Assembly (NCBI GenBank): GCA_944321525.1
Contig: CALULQ010000007.1
Coordinates: 52,169-116,168 of the forward strand
Direction: 5' to 3'
DNA: 64,000 nucleotides
Source of the DNA: an uncultured Paraprevotella sp.
GTDB lineage: Bacteria; Bacteroidota; Bacteroidia; Bacteroidales; Bacteroidaceae
Positions within the stretch are counted from its first letter, which is position 1. Each line of letters starts with the position of its first letter. Positions 1-7,979 of the stretch are shown here, one piece after another. The position numbers and the translations under genes were made by a program. The notes beneath the pieces are model-generated. The model worked only from the letters and a program-made list of their open reading frames with translations. It searched no databases and had not been told where the DNA came from.

Positions 1-108
1 GAGTACAAGGTGGTCATCGGCAAGCCGATACCTTGGGAGTCGTTCGACAAGTCCCGCACGGCCCTGCAGTGGGCGCAAGTGGTGCGGGAAGAAGTATATA
101 AGTTGTAA
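1..108 (+). CDS. C-terminal end of a putative O-acyltransferase (GlsA/PlsC-like), partial
   Basis: Only the last 35 codons are in the window; the frame is open from base 1 to a TAA at 106-108. The visible tail ends in QWAQVVREEVYKL and includes IGKPIPWESFDKS, which resembles the end of hemolysin-family/PlsC-type acyltransferases of Bacteroidales. The strongest argument is position: it stops 23 bases before a glsB-type N-acyltransferase, and in Bacteroides the O-acyltransferase glsA is adjacent to glsB, the pair making N-acyl and then O-acylated glycine lipids. The catalytic HX4D region lies outside the window, so the call is an inference from context plus a short tail. Confidence 0.5.
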   Translation, partial: EYKVVIGKPIPWESFDKSRTALQWAQVVREEVYKL

Positions 109-131
109 TGAAAAGAAAATGAATTGACGAT

Positions 132-1064
132 ATGGAAGAAATCATAGCTCCAGTGAGCAGAGAACTCTTGAAGGCGGAACTGACGGCGGACAAGAGGTTG
201 CGTGATACGAACAAGAGCCACAACGAGATTTATGTGGTGACGTGGCAGGATTCCCCCAACGTGGTGCGCGAGATAGGGCGGTTGCGCGAGATTGCCTTCC
301 GGGCTGCCGGCGGCGGTACGGGGATGGCCATGGACCTTGATGACTTCGACATGATGGAGGAGCCCTACAAGCAGTTGATTGTGTGGGACCCGGAGACGGA
401 GGAAATCCTGGGCGGCTATCGCTACCTGTTGGGTTCGAAGGTGAGAGTCAATGCCGACGGGCAGCCGATTCTGGCAACCTCCCACATGTTCCATTTCTCG
501 GAGAACTTCATGAAGAACTACATGCCCTATACCATAGAACTGGGGCGTTCGTTCGTCACCTTGGAATACCAGAGCACCCGCAAAGGCTCGAAAGGGCTGT
601 TCGCCCTCGACAACCTTTGGGACGGCTTGGGCGCGCTCACCGTGTTGGTGCCCGACGTCCGCTACTATTTCGGCAAGATGACGATGTATCCCTCCTACAA
701 CCGTTACGGGCGCGACATGATACTCTACTTCTTGAAGAAGCATTTCGAGGACAAGGAGAAACTGATAGTCCCCATTCATCCCTTGCAGCTGGAGGCCGAC
801 ACCGAAGAGCTCAAGAAGCTGTTCGTGGCCGATGACTTCAAGGAAGACTACAAGATACTCAACTCGGAAGTGCGCAAGTTGGGCTACAACATCCCGCCTT
901 TGGTGAACGCCTACATGGGGTTGTCCCCCACGATGAAGATGTTCGGGACGGCCATCAACGACGAGTTCGGCGACGTGGAAGAGACGGGCATCCTCATCGC
1001 GGTGGACGAAATCCGCGAGGAGAAGCGCCGGCGCCATATCGAAACCTTCTCCGGCCGCGGGTAG
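132..1064 (+). CDS. glsB: GNAT-fold N-acyltransferase, glycine-lipid synthase subunit GlsB
   Basis: 310-residue protein of the GNAT/hemolysin-like (OlsB-type) N-acyltransferase family. In Bacteroides the GlsB enzyme transfers a 3-hydroxyacyl chain to glycine, giving N-acyl-3-hydroxy-palmitoyl glycine (commendamide), the precursor of glycine lipids and related serine-glycine lipids of the membrane. Visible features are an acyltransferase core at about residues 35-220 with the conserved stretch YTIELGRSFV (about 136-145), typical of OlsB-like proteins, and a hydrophilic C-terminal extension. The ATG at 132 gives the full family length. It follows the putative O-acyltransferase by 23 bases and is probably co-transcribed with it. 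I read no promoter between them. The family is clear; the exact acyl acceptor is inferred from Bacteroides work. Confidence 0.85.
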   Translation: MEEIIAPVSRELLKAELTADKRLRDTNKSHNEIYVVTWQDSPNVVREIGRLREIAFRAAGGGTGMAMDLDDFDMMEEPYKQLIVWDPETEEILGGYRYLLGSKVRVNADGQPILATSHMFHFSENFMKNYMPYTIELGRSFVTLEYQSTRKGSKGLFALDNLWDGLGALTVLVPDVRYYFGKMTMYPSYNRYGRDMILYFLKKHFEDKEKLIVPIHPLQLEADTEELKKLFVADDFKEDYKILNSEVRKLGYNIPPLVNAYMGLSPTMKMFGTAINDEFGDVEETGILIAVDEIREEKRRRHIETFSGRG

Positions 1065-1083
1065 CGGAGGGAGAAGGTTTCCC

Positions 1084-2439
1084 TCAGACCACGGGCAGGC
1101 TCGTGCCGTTGATTTTACGGTAGAGGTCAAGGGCATACACGTCGGTCATGCCCGAGATGTAGTCCAGCACGGCCATCGTGCGGTCGTAGAGGCGTGCCGC
1201 GCGGATATCATATTGTTGCGACACCCGGTTGATGAGCAGTTGCGAATAGGCTTTTTCCGGGTGGCACACGGCTTCGAGCATCAGGTCGAGCAGCGTGGTG
1301 ATGACCTGGAAGCCTGCCAGTTCTATGTCCACCACGTCCTTGCTGCGGTATATTTTCGCGTAGGCCATTTTCTCGCAGGCGCGGTAGGCCGCCCGTGGCG
1401 TTTCGCCGATGTGGTCGATGAGCGTGCCTTCAAAGGTACCCTCAAGTATTTCTTCCTCATGTTCGAGGAACACTTTCACGCATTCGTTTTCCAGGCAACC
1501 GATGACGCACGAACGGAGGTATACAATCTGTTCGTTGGTGTCGTTCACGTGCAGCATGGTTTCCCTGATGTGCCGTTGCCTTTCATCGTCGAAGAAGCCC
1601 AGCAGCAAGCCCTGCGTTTCTTCCGTATTCAGTATTTTCAGTTTGTGTGCGTCCTCAATGTCCATGATTTCGTAGCAGATGTCGTCGGCCGCCTCCACCA
1701 GGTAGACGAAGGGATGCCGCGCATAGCGGTAGGAGCCCTCCTCGCTTTCCCTTCGCGGGATGCCCAGTTCGTCGGCAATCCTTTGGTAGTCGGCGATTTC
1801 GCTGCGGAAGAACCCGAACTTGGCGTGGTCGCCGGCCAGGTCGGACGAGAACGGATATTTGACGATGGAGGCCAAGGTGGTGTAGGTCATGACGAAGCCG
1901 CCCTTCCGCCGCCCGATGAAGTGGTGGGTCAGTAGCCGGAAGGCGTTGGCGTTCCCTTCGAAGTGGGTCAGGTCGTCCCATTCCTGCTCCGTGAGCCGGT
2001 CGCCGCTGTCCGGGTCGCGGTAGTCTTTTAGCCAGCGGCCTTTGCCTTCGCTGAAGAACGTCCCGATGGCCCGTTCGCCCGAGTGGCCGAAAGGCGGATT
2101 GCCCAAGTCGTGCGCCAGGCAAGCCGCCGACACGATGGCGCCGGCTTCGGTCAGGTGGCTTCCTGCCAGTTCCGGATGCCGCTGCATGAGTCCCCGGGCC
2201 ACGTCGTTGCCCAGCGAGCGTCCCACGCTCGACACCTCCAGGCTATGGGTCAGCCGGTTGTGCACGAAGATGCTTCCCGGCAGGGGGAACACTTGCGTCT
2301 TGTTTTGCAGCCGCCTGAAGGGAGCCGAGAAGATGAGGCGGTCGTAGTCGCGTTGGAACTCCGTGCGGTCGTCCTTCCGGTTCTGGTGATATTGTTCCAG
2401 TCCCAAGCGCTTGTTCGAGATCAGTTGTAGCCAATTCAT
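1084..2439 (-). CDS. dgt: Deoxyguanosinetriphosphate triphosphohydrolase (dNTPase)
   Basis: 451-residue HD-domain enzyme that hydrolyses dGTP (or other dNTPs) to the deoxynucleoside and tripolyphosphate, in the cytoplasm. The metal-binding HD signature is visible: RLTHSLEV (His65), then CLAHDLGNPPFGHSGE with His110-Asp111. RRLQNKTQVFPL and the FEGNANAFRLLTH stretch are typical of the dNTPase family. A Met 16 codons upstream (2487) is in frame, but a TACTTTTG promoter element lies at 2470-2463, so the start at 2439 (MNWLQL) is preferred. It runs divergently from dut across a gap that holds a 21-base iteron array, so two enzymes that trim dNTP pools face each other. Confidence 0.92.
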   Translation of the reverse strand: MNWLQLISNKRLGLEQYHQNRKDDRTEFQRDYDRLIFSAPFRRLQNKTQVFPLPGSIFVHNRLTHSLEVSSVGRSLGNDVARGLMQRHPELAGSHLTEAGAIVSAACLAHDLGNPPFGHSGERAIGTFFSEGKGRWLKDYRDPDSGDRLTEQEWDDLTHFEGNANAFRLLTHHFIGRRKGGFVMTYTTLASIVKYPFSSDLAGDHAKFGFFRSEIADYQRIADELGIPRRESEEGSYRYARHPFVYLVEAADDICYEIMDIEDAHKLKILNTEETQGLLLGFFDDERQRHIRETMLHVNDTNEQIVYLRSCVIGCLENECVKVFLEHEEEILEGTFEGTLIDHIGETPRAAYRACEKMAYAKIYRSKDVVDIELAGFQVITTLLDLMLEAVCHPEKAYSQLLINRVSQQYDIRAARLYDRTMAVLDYISGMTDVYALDLYRKINGTSLPVV

Positions 2440-2462
2440 GTCTGTGTCTTGTAGATTTCCCA

Positions 2463-2470
2463 CAAAAGTA
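2463..2470 (-). promoter_or_regulatory. Promoter -7 element of dgt
   Basis: On the minus strand the bases read TACTTTTG, matching the Bacteroides -7 consensus TAnnTTTG, 23 bases before the chosen dgt start. It argues against the longer upstream start. Confidence 0.6.
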
Positions 2471-2659
2471 ATTAAAAAGGCCGACATACACCCGCTTTAT
2501 CTTAAAATCAATGGTCGTGCCCCGCGGATTATCCGTATTTCCTCTGAAGGCTAAGGACGAATCATCCCCACGGCCTTGAGCCCCATAATGCAATTGCTCC
2601 AAACTGTAAGTCCGGATAGTAAGGTGGGAAACTTCTTCCTGTCCCGTCCAAATCTATAG

Positions 2660-2740
2660 TTAACGACGTTGATTATATAATTAACGACGTTGGCTATATA
2701 ATCAACGACGTTGAATATGTAATCAACGTCGTTGATTAGA
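2660..2740. repeat. Four tandem 21-base iterons, core AACGACGTT
   Basis: Units start at 2660, 2681, 2702 and 2723, giving an exact 21-base period. The 9-base core AACGACGTT occurs at 2662, 2683 and 2704, and as AACGTCGTT at 2725. The core is palindromic apart from its central base, and the rest of each unit is AT-rich (TATATAA-like). The fourth unit contains the 15-base near-perfect palindrome ATCAACGTCGTTGAT. Two helical turns per unit would place all cores on one face of the helix, as in operator or iteron arrays. No spacers of varying sequence exist, so it is not a CRISPR. Confidence 0.85.
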
Positions 2741-2873
2741 CTTTCCGTCGGCAAGGCGGCAGCTATTCTTCCCCGCTCATGCGACTTTCCGGCATCGTCC
2801 CGGTCGGATTACAAATATGGGGGCGGCCTTGACTTTTTCTTATTTCACTGGCATGTAAATCGCGATTTATACC

Positions 2874-2881
2874 TAAATTTG
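2874..2881 (+). promoter_or_regulatory. Promoter -7 element of the dut operon
   Basis: TAAATTTG matches TAnnTTTG, 32 bases upstream of the dut ATG. No clear -33 TTTG is seen at the usual distance. Confidence 0.55.
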
Positions 2882-2913
2882 TAGCTCGAAAGCAATTCTT
2901 TCGACTTTTTACG

Positions 2914-3348
2914 ATGCAGATACGAATTATTAATAAATCCCATCATCCTTTGCCGGAGTACGCCACGGCGGATTCGGCCGGCCTCGACCTGCGGGCCAAT
3001 CTGGATGCCCCCATCGTGTTGAAGCCTTTGGAGCGCTGTCTCGTGCCCACGGGGCTCTATATCGCCCTGCCGCAGGGCACGGAAGCGCAAATCCGTCCCC
3101 GCAGCGGACTGGCCCTGAAGCGCGGGGTGACGGTGCTGAATTCGCCGGGCACGATCGACGCGGACTACCGCGGAGAGGTGCGCATCATCTTGGTCAACCT
3201 TTCGGCCGAGCCTTTCGAGATTCGCGACGGCGAGCGCATAGCCCAGATGGTGGTGGCGAGATACGAACAAGCGGAATGGAGCGAAGTGGAGTGTTTGGAC
3301 GATACGGAGCGGGGGGCCGGCGGGTTCGGCCACTCGGGAGAAAAATAA
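2914..3348 (+). CDS. dut: dUTP diphosphatase (dUTPase)
   Basis: 144-residue trimeric dUTPase that converts dUTP to dUMP and pyrophosphate, limiting uracil in DNA and feeding dTMP synthesis. All five family motifs are visible in order: [10 protein letters not shown] (about 20-29), RPRSGLAL (about 64-71), [11 protein letters not shown] (about 79-89, with the catalytic Asp), [11 protein letters not shown] (about 108-118), and the C-terminal glycine-rich [10 protein letters not shown]. Length is normal. Its TAA shares one base with the ATG of the next gene (3346-3350), so dut leads a tightly packed operon with the TPR lipoprotein, the DUF4292 lipoprotein and the EnvC-like protein, a common arrangement in Bacteroidales. 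Confidence 0.97.
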   Translation: MQIRIINKSHHPLPEYATADSAGLDLRANLDAPIVLKPLERCLVPTGLYIALPQGTEAQIRPRSGLALKRGVTVLNSPGTIDADYRGEVRIILVNLSAEPFEIRDGERIAQMVVARYEQAEWSEVECLDDTERGAGGFGHSGEK

Positions 3349-5099
3349 TGCCTGTGAGACGGATTTTGTTTTGGATGGGCGGTGTGTGGGCCGTTGTGGC
3401 CGCATGCCTGTCTTCGTGTGCTGCGGGGCAGAAGGCACAGGGCCTCACGCCCGAGGCGCAGCGCAGGTTCGACTATTATTATGCCGAGGCCGTGAAGAGT
3501 AGCCTGGCCGGGCGCTACGACGATGCCTTTGCCCTCTACAGTCATTGCCTGGACATCAATCCGGATGCGGGCGAGGCTTTGTTCAACCTCAGTTTGTATT
3601 ATCTGGAGATGGACGATTCGGCCAAGTGTGCGGAGAGCCTGACCCGTGCGGTGGCTTTGCAGCCTGACAACGTGTATTACAAGGAAGTCCTGGCCTCGTT
3701 CTTCCTGCGCAACCGCGACAACGAGCATGCCGTGCCGGTGCTCGAGGACATGGTCGAGCGCGCTCCGGCACGCTCCGACGTATTGGCCCAGCTGGTCAAC
3801 ATCTACATGGAGCGCGAGGACTACCGTAAGGCCATCCATGCGCTCGACCGCATCGAGACGCTCGAGGGCAAGAACGTGTCCGTCAGTCTTGAGAAATTCC
3901 GTCTCTACCGCGAACTGAAGGACGACGGCAAGGCTTTCGCCGAACTGGAGAGCCTGGCGGCGGAAAATCCCAACGACCTGGCCTACCGCGTGCTCATCGG
4001 CGACCAATACATGCTGGCCCAGCAGCCCGAGAAGGCATGGGCCGTCTACGAAGAGGTGCGCCGCAAGGAACCGCGCAACCTTGCCTTGCGCATGTCTTTG
4101 TTGGACTATTACAAGCAGACGGGGCAGGATTCGCTCTACCAGGAAGTGTTCGACGGATTGCTCTATGGAAAAGACACCGACGAGCAGGCGCGGAACCTGT
4201 TGCTGCACAACTATCTGGTGGAGCTGGAGGACGCACATGCCGACAGCACCGTGGCGCTCGCCGTGTTCGACAGCCTCTTCGCGACCGTGCCCGAGACCAC
4301 CGAGATGCTGAAACTTTATGCCTCTTATCTTCAGAAGAAAAACATGAAGCCCGAGCTCGAAGCCGCCTTGGAGCGCATGGTGGGGCTGGAGCCGGACAAC
4401 ATGGTGGCCCTCTTCCAGCTCACGAGGCTGGCCTATGAGGAAGCGGACTACGAGAAGACCGTGGAATGGGCCACGCGCGGCGTCACCCACTATCCCGGAC
4501 AGCTTTCCTACTACTTCTATCTTGGTTTCTCCTACCACCAGCTGGACCGCGAGGACAAGGCGCTCGACGTGTTCCGCAAGGGAGTCCACCAGGTGCGGCC
4601 GGACACCGACCGCAATATTGTCTCCGACATGTACAGCATCATGGGCGACTTGTATTACGCCAATGGCTTGCGCGATTCGGCCTTCATGGCCTACGACTCC
4701 TGCCTGGTGTACAACTCCGAGAACATCGCCTGCCTGAACAACTACGCCTACTACCTTTCGCTCGAGAACCGCGAGCTGGACAAGGCCGAGGAGATGAGCC
4801 ACCGCACCATCGTGGCCGAACCGGGAAACAAGACATACATCGACACTTATGCCTGGATCTTGTTCATGAAGGGCAAGTATGCCGAGGCGAAGATGTATAT
4901 GGACCGCGTGCTCACGGGCAACATCGCTACCGACGAGGAAGTGTCGGGAGGCGTGCTGGAACACGCCGGAGACATCTATGCCCGTTGCGGTGAGATGGAA
5001 GGCGCGCTGAAATACTGGAAACTGGCCCGCGCGAAGGGCGGCGACGTTTCCAAACTTTTGGATAAGAAGATTCGACTGAAAAAATACGTGGAAGAATGA
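3348..5099 (+). CDS. TPR-repeat lipoprotein
   Basis: 583 residues. The start at 3348 is chosen because it follows dut with a one-base TAATG overlap and immediately gives a lipoprotein signal (hydrophobic core, then LSSCAAG, with the lipidated Cys near residue 23). The rest is a long run of tetratricopeptide repeats, for example FDYYYAEAVKSSLAGRYDDA, GEALFNLSLYYLEMDDSA and LSYYFYLGFSYHQLDREDKA, covering about residues 45-560. Probably anchored to the outer or inner membrane facing the periplasm, acting as a protein-protein scaffold. The neighbours (DUF4292 lipoprotein, EnvC-like protein) point to envelope or cell-division work, but the specific role is unknown. Confidence 0.85.
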   Translation: MPVRRILFWMGGVWAVVAACLSSCAAGQKAQGLTPEAQRRFDYYYAEAVKSSLAGRYDDAFALYSHCLDINPDAGEALFNLSLYYLEMDDSAKCAESLTRAVALQPDNVYYKEVLASFFLRNRDNEHAVPVLEDMVERAPARSDVLAQLVNIYMEREDYRKAIHALDRIETLEGKNVSVSLEKFRLYRELKDDGKAFAELESLAAENPNDLAYRVLIGDQYMLAQQPEKAWAVYEEVRRKEPRNLALRMSLLDYYKQTGQDSLYQEVFDGLLYGKDTDEQARNLLLHNYLVELEDAHADSTVALAVFDSLFATVPETTEMLKLYASYLQKKNMKPELEAALERMVGLEPDNMVALFQLTRLAYEEADYEKTVEWATRGVTHYPGQLSYYFYLGFSYHQLDREDKALDVFRKGVHQVRPDTDRNIVSDMYSIMGDLYYANGLRDSAFMAYDSCLVYNSENIACLNNYAYYLSLENRELDKAEEMSHRTIVAEPGNKTYIDTYAWILFMKGKYAEAKMYMDRVLTGNIATDEEVSGGVLEHAGDIYARCGEMEGALKYWKLARAKGGDVSKLLDKKIRLKKYVEE

Positions 5100-5932
5100 T
5101 ACGGACAAAAATCATATCCTGTGCGTTGGCCGTGGCGGCGGTGTGGGCCTTGAGTGCCTGCCGCTCTGCCAAGGAGGCCGCGGGGACGGCCGGGAAGGCC
5201 GATGCCGGCAAGGTGGAATGGGTGGACAAGATGGCGGTGGCCGGACTGAAGGAAGGCACTGTCACGTCCAAAATGGATTTCCAGCTGCAGGTGGACGGGA
5301 AGTCGCTCTCGGTGGGCGGCAGTTGCAACCTGAAGCGCGACGAGGTCATCCAGCTCTCGCTCGTGGCCATGGGATTCATGGAGGTGGCCCGTCTGGAATT
5401 CACGCCGCAATACCTGATGCTCATCAACCGCATGGAGCGCGAATACGTGAAGGTGGCCTATGCCGACGTGCCCTATCTGGTGCAGGCGGGCGTGGATTTC
5501 CATGTCTTGCAGGCGCTGTTCTGGAACGATCTGTTCGTGCCGGGTCGTGCCGGGGCATGGCAGGAGCAGGACTTCACGATGGAGCGGCTGCCCGAGAGCA
5601 CGGTCATGACGACCCGCGGGGCAGGCCTCTTGCAGTGCCGCTTCGTGGTGGACTTGCTCACGGGTCTCATCCGCAACACCACGGTGGCCGTTCCCGGGCA
5701 GGGCAGCGTGCCGGCCCTGAATTGGACGTACCGGCACTTCGCCACCGTGGAGCAGAAAAGTTTCCCCGACCAGATGACCCTGGACATTGCGGGCGGCGGG
5801 AAACGCCTGACGGCTACGATTGCCTTGCGCAACCTGAAGTGGAACGCCAAAGACGTGCCCCTGACGGCCGAGCCGGGCGGCAAGTATGAAAGAATCAGTC
5901 CCGACCTGATACTCAAACAACTGATGAAATGA
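5096..5932 (+). CDS. DUF4292 family lipoprotein
   Basis: 278 residues. The ATG overlaps the TGA of the TPR gene (ATGA at 5096-5099), so the two are translationally coupled. Lipobox LSACRSA puts the lipidated Cys at residue 22. The rest matches the DUF4292 pattern of Bacteroidota: a LolA/LolB-like beta sheet with KMDFQLQVDGKSLSVGGSCNL near residues 60-80 and a C-terminal PDLILKQL ending. The fold suggests lipid or lipoprotein handling, but no function has been established that I know of. It ends by overlapping the next start, again as ATGA. Confidence 0.82.
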   Translation: MIRTKIISCALAVAAVWALSACRSAKEAAGTAGKADAGKVEWVDKMAVAGLKEGTVTSKMDFQLQVDGKSLSVGGSCNLKRDEVIQLSLVAMGFMEVARLEFTPQYLMLINRMEREYVKVAYADVPYLVQAGVDFHVLQALFWNDLFVPGRAGAWQEQDFTMERLPESTVMTTRGAGLLQCRFVVDLLTGLIRNTTVAVPGQGSVPALNWTYRHFATVEQKSFPDQMTLDIAGGGKRLTATIALRNLKWNAKDVPLTAEPGGKYERISPDLILKQLMK

Positions 5933-7227
5933 AGCCCGCGTTAGTCCTCTTCTGTGTCTTCTGGCTATGGATGGCGGCCCTGCCCGCGACGGCGCAGGAC
6001 AGCCGTAAGGTGAAGGCCCTGAAAGGGCAGAAGAAAGAAATGCAGAAGGGCCTGGACCGCTCGCGGAAAGAACTGAAAGACACGGAGAAAGCCGTGGAGC
6101 TGAAGATGCGCGACATCAGCATCATCGTGAACCGGCTGGAGAACCGACAGCGCTATATCGACACGATGGAGGTGCAACTGAAACAGATGGACCTCGACGT
6201 GGCGGAGATGGAAGGGCGTGTGAAGCGCACGGCGGCTGAACTCGACCGCAAGAAGCACGACTATGCCCGTGCCCTGCGCTATGCCCGCGCCTCGAAGGCG
6301 GTGGGGAGTCCGCTGCTCTTCGTGCTGTCTGCCCGTTCGGTCACGCAACTCTACCGCCGTTCGCGCTATGCCCGCGAGTATGCCAACTACCAGCGCACGC
6401 TGGCCGGCCAGATTGAGGACAAGCAGGACGAACTGCTGGCACGGCAAAACGAACTGCTGGCGGCGAGGGCCGAGAAGAACCGCCTGAAGGCCGAGTGTGA
6501 ACGGCAAAAGGAACTGTTGCAGAAGCAACACGAGGAGGAACAGAAAAACGTGTCGGGCCTGAAGCAGAGGCAGAAGCAGCTGAAGACGGAGGTGGCCCGG
6601 CAGCAGAAACAACTGTCGGCCCTGGACGCGAAAATCGACCAGTTGGTGGCCTACGAGATAGAGCAGGCGCGCAAGCGCGAAGAAGCCCGCCGCAAGGCCG
6701 CGGCAAAGAAACAGCAGGCGAAGAAGGCGGCGGGGGAGAAGAAGAAAACCGAAGGGGGAAAGTCGTCGTCCATCCCCGCGGAATACAAATGGATCTCGCC
6801 GCAGGAGCAGGCGCTCAACGGCGACTTCGTGCGCAACAAGGGACGCCTGCCCGTGCCCATCACGGGGCGCTACATGCTGGGTAGCCGCTTCGGCGTCTAT
6901 AACGTGCCCGGCCTGAAGAACGTGCGCCTGGACAACAAAGGCACCAACTACGTGGGGCAGCGGGGCGCCATGGCGCGCGCCATCTTCGACGGCGAAGTCT
7001 CCGCCGTGTTCCAGTTCGGCGACTCCAAGAACGTCCTTGTGCGTCACGGCAGCTACATCTCGGTCTATTGCAACCTCTCGTCCGTCCGCGTGGCCAAGGG
7101 CCAGAAGGTGAAGGCGCGCGACATCTTGGGGATGGTGGAGGAAGACGGCTCCGGCCATTGCGTGCTGCACTTCCAGTTGCGCAAGGAGACCCAGAAGCTC
7201 AATCCGGAGGTGTGGATAGGGCGTTGA
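5929..7227 (+). CDS. EnvC-like murein hydrolase activator with degenerate LytM domain
   Basis: 432 residues: signal peptide (about 1-23, ending ATAQD), a long Lys/Arg/Glu-rich coiled coil (about 25-270), then a LytM/peptidase M23 fold (about 300-432). The zinc ligands of active M23 enzymes are not preserved. The usual HxGxD-type first motif reads NKGTNY, and the HxH motif reads VLHFQL with only one His. This pattern is known from EnvC/NlpD-type proteins, which activate cell-wall amidases instead of cutting peptidoglycan. Expected site: periplasm at the septum. Coupled to the DUF4292 gene by an ATGA overlap and last in the dut operon. Confidence 0.88.
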   Translation: MKPALVLFCVFWLWMAALPATAQDSRKVKALKGQKKEMQKGLDRSRKELKDTEKAVELKMRDISIIVNRLENRQRYIDTMEVQLKQMDLDVAEMEGRVKRTAAELDRKKHDYARALRYARASKAVGSPLLFVLSARSVTQLYRRSRYAREYANYQRTLAGQIEDKQDELLARQNELLAARAEKNRLKAECERQKELLQKQHEEEQKNVSGLKQRQKQLKTEVARQQKQLSALDAKIDQLVAYEIEQARKREEARRKAAAKKQQAKKAAGEKKKTEGGKSSSIPAEYKWISPQEQALNGDFVRNKGRLPVPITGRYMLGSRFGVYNVPGLKNVRLDNKGTNYVGQRGAMARAIFDGEVSAVFQFGDSKNVLVRHGSYISVYCNLSSVRVAKGQKVKARDILGMVEEDGSGHCVLHFQLRKETQKLNPEVWIGR

Positions 7228-7979
7228 AACAAGCCCATGTCGGACTTTCTATGTGAAAAGCCGTCCCGTCTATGGGGAATTGCATGCTTCAGTGGCGTCG
7301 GCCGCCTCTTGTCGTGAAGGCACCAAAAGGCCAGCGGACAGCAACAAGTTCTCCAATGACATTTTTGTCAAAACGTCAAGACAGCCCCTGCGGGAACCAT
7401 GCAAACGGGCACGGGACGGAAACAGAACGGAAATACGCGAACCTCACGCGCCCAAGGGAATGCAGGATGAAAGCCGAAAGCCGGTTCCTGCGACATTTTG
7501 CCGTCCGCCACGGAACGCCGTGCGGCCGGAACCCGCTCTCCGCGTCGGCCCTGCAAAGGGAATGGCTTGCAAAAGGACAAACGGGGTTTGCGCGCGGGCG
7601 GACTTCATCCAGAGCGGGAAAAGCCCTCCGAAGCCCTGTTTTTCCCTTCCTTCTGCACCCACAGGAACTGCCTTGCGGCAAAAAAGTTTTGCTTTTGCGG
7701 AAGGCGGTTCATCTCTTTGCGGAAAGCGATTCTGTTTTTACCTTGAAAAAACGACCGCCGGGACGGAGAAATGCTCCATACAAACAGTTTCTTCACCCGT
7801 TTTTTAACAGTCCGGCTTCTGTTTGCGGCGGTTCGTCCTGACATTGAAACACGGAAGCGAAAGGAAAGCCTTTCTTTCTGGCAGGAAATTTCGTGCTTGG
7901 GTGACAATCCGACAAAGGTGTTGTAGTTGGTTTCCCCACTGAATTTCTACTGAGCCGGAATATATTCTTATTGCCGAAT
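7228..7979. other. Gene-free stretch of about 750 bases
   Basis: Lies between the 3' end of the EnvC-like gene and the 3' end of the M20 gene (convergent). Open frames exist on both strands (the longest about 184 codons), but they overlap each other, have low-complexity composition with no recognisable family, and follow no promoter element that I can see. I see no RNA gene, repeat or terminator in it that I would defend. It could hold a decayed gene. Confidence 0.5.

Larger units (their letters stand above)
2440..2913. other. Gene-free divergent intergenic region dgt/dut
   Basis: 474 bases between divergent dgt and dut. It holds a promoter element for each gene and a four-unit 21-base repeat array at 2660-2740. 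A 67-codon open frame runs through the repeats on the minus strand, but it is a by-product of a period divisible by three and I do not call it a gene. Confidence 0.7.

Noticed and set aside
2660..2740. Possible CRISPR array in the tandem repeats
   Set aside because: Units follow each other directly with no unique spacers and no cas gene is present; the same holds for the GTAC repeats.
2551..2754. 67-codon minus-strand open frame with seven-residue repeats (VDYIFNV-like) over the 21-base iterons
   Set aside because: A 21-base repeat is always in phase with codons, so a repetitive open frame is expected by chance; no promoter or family supports it.
3165..5108. Long open frame (647 codons) antisense to the TPR and dut genes
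   Set aside because: High GC at third codon positions opens the opposite strand; its sequence has the composition of a shadow frame, while the sense genes have clear families.
7253..7841. Overlapping open frames of about 184-189 codons in the gap after the EnvC-like gene
   Set aside because: Two frames of equal quality overlap, neither has a family, promoter or codon pattern like the neighbours.
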